DNA of 64,000 nt from Micractinium sp. NFX-FRZ (Eukaryota > Chlorophyta > Trebouxiophyceae > Chlorellales > Chlorellaceae), in assembly GCA_029339195.1 (NCBI GenBank), contig JAPTJF010000005.1, positions 1 to 64,000 on the forward strand. Direction: 5' to 3'. The notes beneath the pieces are model-generated. The model was not told where the DNA came from. It saw nothing but the letters and a program-made list of their open reading frames with translations, and did not search any database. Shown in pieces: positions 41,601-50,960 of this stretch. How positions within the stretch are numbered: position 1 is the stretch's first letter; every line of letters starts with the position of its first letter. A program made the position numbers and the translations under genes.

Positions 41601-44600
41601 GCGGGCACGGCAGCCGTCAAGCCCTGGCAGGCAGGTGCCCTGCTGCTGCGGCGCAGCATGAGCACGCCGCTGGCCGGCGTTGCTGAGCAGCTGGGCGGGG
41701 CAGCTGGAGGCGGGGCCGAGGGCGGCGCGGCGTGCGGTGGGCCGCCTGGCGAAGGGCCGGATGGGGCTGGGCTGGGCAAGGGAGCGCCCTGCAGCAGCCA
41801 GTGGAGCCATGAGGTGGTGGCGGAGGCGCGCGTGCGGCTGGCGGCAGGTGACGTGGAGCTGGGCCTGGGGTGGGCGCATGAACGGCAGCGTGGCGCGTGC
41901 CTGGCTGTTTGCGTGTGTCGCCCCTGCTTGCTCACTTCTGTTCTGCAAGCTTCGTCCCTCTGCCTGCTGGCAAGCGCTCCCCACCCAAGCGAACCCTGCC
42001 GCTCATGCTGGCCCACCATTCAAAGGGTCCTTTCCCACTGTGCCGAGCACACATCCCCCACACGAACGGATCCTGCCCCACTGTGCCACATCAAAAGCCC
42101 CCCCGCACCGCCCCTCCCGCAGGACTCAAGCGCTACTTCCACTCCAAGCGGGGCGAGGGCCTGCTGTCCTCCCAGGGCCTGCGCATTCTGGACTACGCCT
42201 GCGACCGGGCAGCGGACTGCGCACACCAGCCGCTGGTGAGCACGTGGGTGGGTGGGTGGGTGGGAAGGGTGCATCGGTGGCCGAGGGGTCCAGCCGCCCC
42301 GCCCTCAAGCCTCTCTCTGCCCGGTCCATCTTTCTGGCCTGTCGCCCTGCCGTGTCTGCCCTGCCCTGTTCTGCCCTGCTTGGCACCTAACCCTGCCCTC
42401 ATCTGTGCGCTTTCCCCTCCCGCCAGGACATTTGGTCGGTTGCCGAGCGCGAGGCGGTGGGCAAGTACATGGTCAAGTGAGCGCCCCTCCTGTGCACTGC
42501 TGCTGCTGCTGCTGCTAGGAGCCACGCTGAGCTTGACACACAGCGGCTGTGAAAGGATGCTGCCAGGCCACTCACTGGTGATTGGCATCATGCTGCTGGG
42601 AAGCTGGAGAGCTGAGGAGGCCAGTGGCAGGAGGTGTCTGCCCAGACCCAGGTTTGGGCATTCTATGACAGCACCCACCCATGATGCTTGTGCAGGCTGC
42701 TGGCCTGGCTGTTCTTCAAAACCAAGCGCCTCACCGGTCGCCTGCCGCGCGCGCTGCGCTGGCCGCTCATGCCGCTCCTGCGCTGGTTCTCAGGCACGCG
42801 GGGCCGGGCTGCATTTATGGCCATCCTGCTGCCTGCAAGCCGATGTCACAAGCTGCCTTGCTCCACATTTACCTGGTGCTGCAGCTGCGTCTCCGTTGGC
42901 TTCCCCTGCACCCCTGTGCCGCCCCTGCTGCATCCCCCCCATGCAAGCCGCCCTCCCCGCCCTCCCCGCCCGCTGTGGCGTGCAGGCCTGATAGGCGGCG
43001 TGCTCAGCAGCACGATGCTGGTCGCCTCTGAGGTGGCTGTCGAGTACTGGCTGGCACTGGCCTGGAGCCCTCAGGCGCAGTGGCTGCGGGAGTCGCCGCA
43101 GGCGGGGCCGCTGCAGGTTGGTTGGTTTGGGGGGGAGCGACGCATGCGCGTGCCCTCCCTGCGCAGTGGGGGAGGCGTGCGGGTTTGTCTCACCCAAGCG
43201 CAGGGTGCGCTGCTGGGGCTGGGGCTGCGGCCAACCTGGTGCATCCCATCCCAGTTAGCATTTGTGACACCAGGGCCCTCCTCCTGCCAAGCCGTGCCCA
43301 GCTCGTGCGTTGCTGACACACGCCCTCCCCACCATTCACTCCTTCCATGCCTGCTCCGCCTTCTCTAGCGCATGCAGACATGTGTACACAGATGTTCCCG
43401 CCAATATGCAAGCGCCTCTCTCGCCCCTCAGCCACCCCCGCCCCCGCCCCGTCCCTGCCCCTCATCCCTCCCTGCCCACCTTGCCCCCACTGCCCACCCT
43501 GCCCAGGCCGAGATTGCCGCCGAGAGCGAGCGCGTGTGCAAGTTCATTGTGGACCGGGAGATAGAGGCGCCCGAGCGCTTCCAGGCAATCCAGTCCTACA
43601 GGTGTGGGGAGGGACGTGCTGCTGCTGCCCTGCTAGATTGTAACAGTGCCAGTGATTGAACTGCTCAACACGCTGAACAGGAGAGGGGCGTGCTGCTTCC
43701 TTGCTTGGTTGTTGATTTGATGTGGGCACTGGACGAAACTCGGCGCTGGCACGCACTGCACTGCCCCTGCCGCCACCTGTTACGTAGCCTCACTTGCCCT
43801 TTAAGCAACGCCTGCCTGCCTGCAGGGCGGCCATGGCCATCCTGCGCCAGCAGGCCGCCTTCATTGAAGAGCTCTACTCCTCGGGGATTGTGAACGAGGC
43901 GGAGCGGCAGGCCATGCAGGTAGGTGACCTGCAATTTGGGTGGGTGGGTGGCCAGTGGCTGATGAGCAGGCGGGGAGATCTCCAGCCAAACTTTGCGGGA
44001 TTGATGCTGCACACACGCTGCCTCCCGGGCATGAGGATAAACTGCCTGACGCAATAGCTGAAGGTTGCCAGTTCGATTCCGCCACCTGCGCTTTCGGTCC
44101 GGCCAACTGTTAGCAACCCAGCACAGGCTTCTATAACGAGGAGTTTGTAGCCCGACTTTCGTCGCCTCTAGGGGTTCTCCTCGACGCATCAGCTGCGCAC
44201 ACAAGTGTGTCGCGGCTGCGCTGTGAAATAATAATAAAAAAAAAAAAAAACACGCTGCACCCTGCCTCACATCACCGCGCGCTGACTGCCTCCCCCGCCC
44301 CCTCTCTGACCCCTCGTTTTTGCCCTCCCCTCCCGCCCGCCCACTTGGCTCCCGTCCTCTGGCGCAGGAGCCGGTGCAGCGGCGTGCGCGGCAGCTGGAG
44401 GTGCAGGGCCCGGTGTGGCGCGCCCCCTCGGTTCGGGAAGTGCTGCGGGCACTGCCCTTCCTGCACCACCTGCCGGAGCGCCTGTTCGACTCCCTGCTGG
44501 ACCAGGGCACGCTGCTGGGTGAGAGCAGCAGCTTTGTGGACGGACGCACTGCATGCCCCAGCGGTGCGTGCTTTGGTCTAGCGCCCGTGCTTCGTCTGTG

Positions 44601-47169
44601 CAGCCAGGATGGCGGGCAGGCTCGCGCCCACTCCCCCCTCTCTTTCTAAATGTGCCGCCCTTCCCTGCCCTGCCGCCCAGAGTACACGAGCGGCGAGGTG
44701 ATCTGGCCAGGCAGCGAGGCGGTGCCGCCTCCCCGCCCCTCTGGGCTGCACATTGTGGTGTACGGCCTGGTGCGCAGTAGCTTCGCAGGTGGGAGGGCAG
44801 GAGGCACCGGTGCGCCGTCGGGAATTCTGCTGCTCGCTGGAGGCTAGGCTGCACCATGTGCACTATCTAGGCATACAACTAAGCGTCTGGGCTGGCCCAG
44901 GTGGTGCCTGCCCGACTTGCGCCCTCTACAAAAGGACCCCGGCTGGTGTCCCCACTGCCACTGACCTAGCCATCCTGCCTGCCCACCTGGCATGCTGATT
45001 GACATGCGCTGATTCATCACATAAACATGCACCCCTGACAATGCAAGTACAGACCACCGTGGCGTGGCTCACGAGTACTTCCTGGGCAGCGGCGGCGTGC
45101 TGGGCCTGCTGGGCACGCTGACGGGGCGCCCCATGCCGGGTGCGCTGCGCTGCCGCCGGGAGGAGCACCCCCCGTGTGCGTATCGCCCTGCTTTGGCTGC
45201 GCCCACGTGGCAGTGTGGATCCCTGCATCCCTCTGGTCAGGCGGGGACCGCCTGGGCCAGGCTGCTTCTGATCCGATTCAAAGACTGTGGCTTGCCGCTC
45301 AGCTCCCCACTCCACGATCCTCCGCCACCCGCTGTGCCCGCTCCACTCCCCACGCAGGGTCGGGCCCCGCCATCGCCGAGACAAATGCGCTTGGAAAGGG
45401 GCCCGTCGTGTTCCACATCCCTCAGGTGGGTTCTAGAAGAGGCAGAGGTGGGTGCTAGAAGAGGCAGTGCCCATGGGAAGGTCTGCCTCCCAGCTGACGC
45501 TGCCTGCCGCCTGGCTGGCGAGCACCAGCAACCGCACCGTCGGCTGCACCGTCCCTGCCTCGCCCCAGCAGGCATTGTCACCGCTTGCAGCTGCAATGCC
45601 GTGCGAGCCGTCTCCCGTGGGGTTTAGGTAAAGCTATGTGCCCTGACATGTCAGTCACAGTTCCCTTCAATCCTCACCATTTTGTCGCGGTCACCCCACC
45701 TGCTGTGCTGGCCTGCAGGGCGTCATCCGGCGCCTCCGCCAGCGGGCATCTGCCGGGGACCGCGATGCTGGGCAGCTGGAGCTGGACGTGTTCAGGCAAG
45801 CCCCGCTGAGCAGCTGCCTCTCTCTCTAACAATGTGTCCACTCAAGGAGCAACGCAGATGGGGGGCATGAGTGCACAGGAGACGGTGCGCCCTGTTGACC
45901 AGCGCCGCTGCTCACGAGTTGATGTGGCGCCTCCTTGCCTCCCCGCCTCTTCCATGGGCCTTCCCCTGCAGGGTGACAGGGCTGTATGTGGCTGAGCGCC
46001 TGAAAGGGCAGGTGCTCGCCACCCTGGCAGCCGCGTACCAGCACGCCGCCGCGGACCGCGAGCGCCGCCACGCCATCCGGCGCGCCGCCGCCGCCAGCGC
46101 TGCTGCGGCGCGCGCGGCCGGCGAGAGCAGCGCGGGCGAGGGGGTGGCTGGAGAGCGGGCCGTGGCTGCGGCTGCAAAGGCGGCCGCCGCCGCAGCCAGC
46201 GTGCCCCTGAGTGATGAGGAAGCTTTGGGGCAGCTGGATCGTGGCCGGCTGTGGCGCAGCAGCCAGGCGTTTGCCAGGCACGTGCTGGCAGAGATCAGGT
46301 GCGCCAACTGAAGCGGTGCAGGGGTGGCTTGCAATGCGTGGTTGTCAGGGGCCTGCTTTTGGGTTGCTTACTATGGGCTCTGCTCCCAGGCAGGTGCCTT
46401 GCGCTGTGCGAAGCTACCGCCCCTGGCCTACCGCCACCATGCGGGCCTTCTCTTCCCCTGTGCACCCTCCCCTGCTTAACTCTACATTTTCAAGTGGACG
46501 CTCCCCTGCAGGCACCAGCTGCGAGACGCCGAGCTGCTGCAGCTGAAGCCAAGGCAGTCCTACCACCAGCGCAGCCACGCGCTGCTGATGCAGGGCAGCC
46601 TGCACACCGGCGGCAGCAGCGGCGGCGCCCCGCTGGGCGGCGGCTGGCGGAGCGCAGGCGGCCTGACCGCGCCTGCGGTGCTGCCCTGGCTGGCAGGCCA
46701 CATGCAGGCGGGGGCGGCAGCAGGCGGGGATGCGAGCGTCCTGCCTGTCAGCCCCCAGGCCGCTGCCGCAGCGGCGGCCGCACCCCCGCTGGTGGCTGGC
46801 AGCGGCGGCGCAATTCTGCTCGTGTGCCCAGAGGAGGAGGCGGTGACTCCCTCCTCTCCAGCCTCAGACAGCGAGTCAGACACGGCGGGCAGCTTCTTCT
46901 CTGGGGCACATCAACCAGGCGGCATGCAGCGGCAGAAGAGCAGGGCCTGGATGCCGCCTGTGGAGCCGCAGCTCGCGCCCGAAGCACAGCAGGCACAGCA
47001 GCAGCAGCAGCAGGCGCAGCAGGGGGCGGGGCAGCAGGGGGCAGAGCAGCTGGAGCCCCTGGGGCCGCGGCTGCACCGCGTGCGCAGCCGGCGGCTGCCA
47101 CTGTCCTCCGCCATGCTGGGCATGGAGGGCATGGAGATGCACACCCCTCCGGCTGAGGGTGGCGCCTGA
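32674..47169 (+). CDS. Giant SOS1-like plasma-membrane Na+/H+ antiporter
   Basis: Thirty exons join in frame to about 2182 residues; plant SOS1 is near 1150. Exons: 32674-32804, 33129-33278, 33528-33648, 33968-34098, 34338-34453, 34724-34941, 35405-35474, 35740-35826, 36127-36289, 36552-36650, 36891-36972, 37167-37259, 37448-37522, 37866-38224, 38557-39031, 39290-39367, 39804-41847, 42123-42235, 42427-42476, 42696-42793, 42986-43116, 43507-43601, 43826-43919, 44368-44518, 44681-44788, 45053-45139, 45358-45425, 45719-45795, 45972-46298, 46512-47169. Residues 1-512 are the multi-helix CPA1 exchanger: FFYAFLPPLLLDSAL, ASTDALAIAAVL (Thr184-Asp185), the core EGESLLND (Asn213-Asp214), and GLRGAISL. 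Residues 513 to about 1497 are Ala/Gln/Ser/Pro/Gly-rich low complexity. The C-terminal part has SOS1-like helices and a cyclic-nucleotide-binding-like fold (about 1690-1830). An in-frame stop upstream fixes the ATG. Seven introns need GC donors. Confidence 0.9.
33299..33345 (+). repeat. Donor-side exon echoes, antiporter exon 2
   Basis: Two short copies of the junction ATCAAC-x-TGGGCAG|GTGGG follow the real donor at 33279, at offsets of 35 and 58 bp. The second has lost the GT. Confidence 0.7.
34419..34655 (+). repeat. 97-bp tandem triplication across antiporter exon 5 donor
   Basis: The exon end AGCCTGCTGA...GATGCATCAG and its donor recur at +97 and +195 bp. The third unit is nearly identical over 28 bp (GGAGGG.GAGAGCCTGCTGA) and the middle unit is more diverged. 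Only the first unit is coding, and it holds the active-site motif GESLLND. Confidence 0.88.
35210..35326 (+). repeat. Acceptor-side exon echo(es), antiporter exon 7
   Basis: The start of exon 35405-35474 with its acceptor (CCTCAG then GAGGTGGCCACCATCCTGGC) is copied exactly for about 29 bp at 35294, 107 bp upstream. An older, weaker copy (CTCTGGAGGTGCCCACC) lies near 35217. Confidence 0.9.
39385..39440 (+). repeat. Minisatellite of TTATGATCAGC units in intron
   Basis: Short tandem units of CTTATGATCAG/CTTATG lie just after the donor of exon 39290-39367. AT-rich against the surrounding GC-rich sequence. Confidence 0.75.
44015..44250 (+). repeat. Possible A-tailed retroposed element in intron
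   Basis: Within an antiporter intron a block ending in ATAATAATA plus 15 A (44236-44250) contains GTTCGATTCC at 44071-44080, which resembles a pol III B box. This suggests a short retroposon, but no clear A box, tRNA fold or target-site duplication was found. Confidence 0.3.
45426..45468 (+). repeat. 21-bp tandem duplication at an intron start
   Basis: GTGGGT.CTAGAAGAGGCAG is repeated twice directly after the exon 45358-45425 donor, creating a second potential GTGGGT donor 21 bp downstream. Confidence 0.85.
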
Positions 47170-48055
47170 CCACAGCTCGTGCACCAACACGGCCTCGTTA
47201 CAGGGCAGGACAGGGGCGAGACAGCAGAGCGGGGACACGGGAGAGAGAGCAGCAGTGGGAAGGGAAGTGACACTCCGCACGACACTAGGGCGCGCCGCTA
47301 AAGTGGGCGCACATATGTAAATGTGTAAGCTTGCGGGAGGGGGAGCGGTAAGGGCTGGCGGAACAGAATAGTGGAGGAGGGTTATTGAGGAAAGAACTAA
47401 CACTACAAGAAATTGTGAATAAGCTACAGGGCCGGTAGGGGGGTAAAGCAATCTGTCGTCTTTGCATGGCAGGTAGCGCTGTAAAGGGAGGGTGACGTCC
47501 ATAAATAGCCATAGGATCGCCGCTGCGTTTGTAGTGCGCCAGCCACACACTTGTGGCGCTGGCACAGCGGCGTGACTTCAGGCTCCAGTGAATGAATGGG
47601 TGGGGCAGCACAGGGTGGGGGCGGCGCACACACTCTGCGCAGCGCCGCCTGCCCTGGCACGGGGGGTAGAATCCAATTGGCAGCAAAATAGCATTAGCAG
47701 AGGAGGGAGGCGGGGGGGGGGGGGTCCATATCGTTGACGTAATGTCTGGGCCGGTGCACGTCATGAATTGGGGGGAGGGCAGTGGGGGCGCCGACGAAGA
47801 ACGCAAAACGGCGCCCCTTGCGAGGTTTCCTGTTGCGGGCCGGCGCGGCGTGCACGCTGTGTGCGGTTATAGCCAAGGGCAATGAGCCCGCTCCTGCCTG
47901 CCGGTGTGAAGGGTTTCCCACGCCAGAAAAAGAAGCTCTGTTGGTGTGAGCGTGGCTGGGCCAGACAGAATGGGTGCCGCCAATGTAGGAGGCGGGGTGC
48001 CGGCAGGCAGTGTGGAGCGGCCCACGCAGCGGCAGGTGTTGCCGGCAGCGCGGGC
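47170..48055. other. Convergent 3' ends of antiporter and GATA-like gene
   Basis: About 890 bp between convergent genes. Two TGTAA motifs near 47316-47328 suit the antiporter transcript. No exon was supported. A G-run of about 11 lies at 47712-47723. Confidence 0.5.
47316..47328 (+). terminator. Double TGTAA poly(A) signal, antiporter gene
   Basis: TGTAA at 47316-47320 and again at 47324-47328, about 150 bp after the stop codon. Confidence 0.6.
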
Positions 48056-49160
48056 TCAGAGCAGGCCCAGTTTGCGCTTCAGGCGCAGGCCTGCAGGTCA
48101 GGGGGTGGAAAGGGAGAAGCTTCAGCTGGTGGACAGGGAGGAAGGAGGTGGGTGCTCGGCGGAGGTGGGCAGGAAGCAGGCGGGAAGCCGGCGGGACCGA
48201 CGGAGGGCGCGCACCACATTTGCAAAACTCACCGTCTGCGTTGCAGTACGTCAGGCCGTTGACTTGGCGCCACATGGGGGTTTGGCCTGTTGAGGGCATT
48301 GGGGCGTTGGGGAAGCTCAGGGTAAGTGTGCAGGGAGCGGGGAAGCTCAAGAGGCGCCACGGCACGGAGCGGGAGAGGCCGGCGCGCCACACGCCAGTTA
48401 CGGTGTGAGGTGGACAGCTTTAGCAGCACCCACATGCCCAGAATCCATACCAGCAACTCTGGTGCAGGTGCTGAGGTGACATGCATGTTGTGAGGGGGAG
48501 CAGGCACAAAGCAGCATGCGCACGGCAGATGCAAAGTGTCAGCCTCACTTTCAACCCGGCCCCAAGCGCAGTGACTCACTTGTGCCGCACTGCACGCAGA
48601 CCTTCATCGCGCCTGCGGGTGCGGCAGCTGCCGCTGCCAGGAAGGGCGGCGGCGGCAGCACCGGCAGGTCAAACGCCGCGGCCAGCTGATCGGGCGCCGG
48701 CGACGACGGCAGCGGGTGCTGCAGCGAGGCTGCGCGCTGCGGGCGCGCGGGGCGGCCCACGCGCTGCGCTGCCGGGTCTGGCGAGGCCGAGCCGCGGCGT
48801 TCCTTGGCCCGGGTCTCAGTCTCCTCCTCCTCTGCCGCCTCGGCGCCCAGTGGCGCCGGCTCCGCCCCGTCCAGCGCCGAGCGGTGCGGCTGCGCCGCCT
48901 TGCGCTTGTGCTTCCTGCGGGGCAAACGGCCGGGTGCGGCGACCTGGCGTCAATGGGGGCCATAGGGCTCGTCCTGGGCGCCCCGGCGGCAGGTGGGTTG
49001 CAACCGGAGTGGCCCAACTGCGCCCTCACCTCAGCGGCGAAGACGCCCGCTGGAAGGGAGGCGGCGCCGTCACGGTGCTGTCCGCCACAATGTGAAGCTG
49101 CGGCGACCCGCTGGGCACCGCCTTTTGCGGCTCAACCGCGAGGCCCAGAAAAAACTGCAT
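48056..49160 (-). CDS. Small GATA-type zinc finger protein, degenerate finger
   Basis: Four minus-strand exons: 49030-49160, 48580-48914, 48233-48286, 48056-48090; 184 residues. GATA factors bind DNA through one Cys4 zinc finger followed by a basic tail. Residues 1-149 are Ala/Pro/Glu-rich with a Lys/Arg cluster (RKHKRK) at the start of exon 2, a possible nuclear signal. The finger spans the last three exons: CVQCGT (Cys150, Cys153), TPMWRQ, NGLTYCNADG (Cys170, Asp173), then LRLKRK and a stop. TPxWR, NGLxxCNA and GLRLKRK match the GATA family, but Asp173 stands where the fourth zinc-binding Cys normally is. The spacing between the two metal-binding pairs is 16 residues, against 17-20 usually. 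Asp can bind zinc, so the finger may still fold, or the protein may have lost DNA binding. The ATG at 49160 is inferred from the open frame. Confidence 0.72.
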
Positions 49161-50960
49161 GGCGCTCTCGACGTCCTGAAGTCACGGGTGCAGGTTCCAC
49201 ATACGCAATTGAGGTGAAGGTGCAGGGAACAGCGAGTTGATCGGTGTTGGGAGGCCGGAAACCGCCAAGCAAGGGGGCGGCGGCGCGGTGGAATGGAAAG
49301 TCGGAATCGGAAGTGCCCGCAGGTGGGAGTTTTCAACATCTGACCCGCTCAAAAACTTCTGATCGTTGCGTATATCACCGTAGCCACCGAGGCGCGCCCA
49401 CGGTGTGAAGGCTGGTCACCATGCACGGCCCCGGTTTACAAACACGGTCCAGCACCCGCCTGCCTGGTGAGGGGCCGGCGACAGGAAATGTTGTGATTGT
49501 GGGACGATCAGCGGACAGAAGCTGTTTCCCCCGTTCCGGCCGCCCCTCCGGACCAGCCACCAGGTAACCCCGGCGGCACTGGCAGTTGTGGGTGCTGCTG
49601 GGGTGCTGTCCAGTTGCTACTTGTCAAACTGCACAACGACACAAACCCTTCGTGCAAGTGAGCTGAATAATGTTGCTGGACCAGTGCTGAGGCAAGCTTG
49701 CGTACTCTGCTGTCGCCCGCAGCGCCCCACAACCTTGGCACCAAGAATCAAAAGTCGTGCGCCGCATCACAAGCACCGGCGATTAAACGCGAGCGATTGG
49801 GCAAGTCATGTATTAGGCTGTCCCCGAGGGGGAGCCCTGATGTTCTCATAGGTGTCACGGAAAGCGAGGCACTGCTGATCAGCCAATGCCGGTGTTTGCC
49901 ACCAGGCCAACGCGCGCTGCCTGCAAGTGCCGCAGCTGCTGGCACGAACTGCCTCACGCAGGGCATGCTGCGGCATGCGCAACAGCGCTGCTTTGAAGCG
50001 CTGCCCAAGCACTGAGCTCAGCCCTCGCCAGGCATCCCGCCTTGCTGGGTGCCACTGCCGCACCCACCTTCCCATTGGGGGGAGGCAGCAGAGCGTGGCC
50101 CCGTGCAGCTGTCACATGCAAGGCACCCACCGGTGGCTACAGCCCTGCCGAGAGGGCATACAGCAGAATGCATGCAGCACTGTGGCCATTCACTCGCATG
50201 CCACTGTGGCCTTGAACCAGTAGAAACGCCAGCGCATGCAGGCATTGCTGATGTCAACACGTGTACGCATGGCGGGAGGAGGCGTTAAACGTTAAAGCAA
50301 GCCTCTCAAGTGCTGCCCATGCGGCCTCCCAGCCCTGGCATTGCACTAACACTGCAGGCACCAGGCACTTGCTGTTCATGCGTCCACCTGCTTGTCAACA
50401 AATACGCCTGCGTGCAACTGTGCATCGTGGCTGGCTCAACTCTCGGGTTGACGCTGCCGAGCGTGACGCTGCCGTGCCGCCTGTGCTGCTGCTGCCAGGG
50501 CAAGACGCTGCTGCCGCCGCGGCTGCCTTCTGCGGCGCGGTGCTCACGGCATCATGTGAGCTACAAGACGGAGAAGTGTGCAGCAGCACCCTAGCCATGC
50601 TGGTCCATGCTTGGCAGCCCAAAGCCAACGGTTCGGACCACAGCTCCTGCGCACTGCAGACACGTGACGCAGATGGACAGGGCTACCTCGCACGTGAGAT
50701 GAGAAGGCAGTTGTATAAGGCCAACTCAAGTTGACAACTGGCGGTCGCCATGGCGCGGTCTCTGCATGCAAACTGACTGGTGATGCGCATCTGTTGACAC
50801 AGCGAGGCCATCATCCGGTGGACAGGCTGTCGTTTGGCATTCACAGACCGCGTTTCGCAGCGCTGGGGGAGCTCTAGTTGCTAGGGCACTCTGGCCCCTG
50901 ACCCCCTGGCCCCTCTCGCCCCGTGCGCGTCACTGGTCGCCCCTTGCAGCCGCGATCACA
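49161..50960. other. 1.8-kb divergent intergenic region, no gene recognised
   Basis: Lies between the starts of the GATA-like gene (minus) and the gamma-glutamyl hydrolase gene (plus). Several short open frames exist, but none shows splice structure or family motifs. It should include both promoters and leaders. The length is large for this compact locus, so a small unrecognised gene or non-coding RNA cannot be excluded. Confidence 0.45.

Noticed and set aside
44015..44110. tRNA gene suggested by GTTCGATTCC
   Set aside because: The bases flanking the loop do not form a T-stem and no cloverleaf could be drawn; kept only as a low-confidence retroposon hint.
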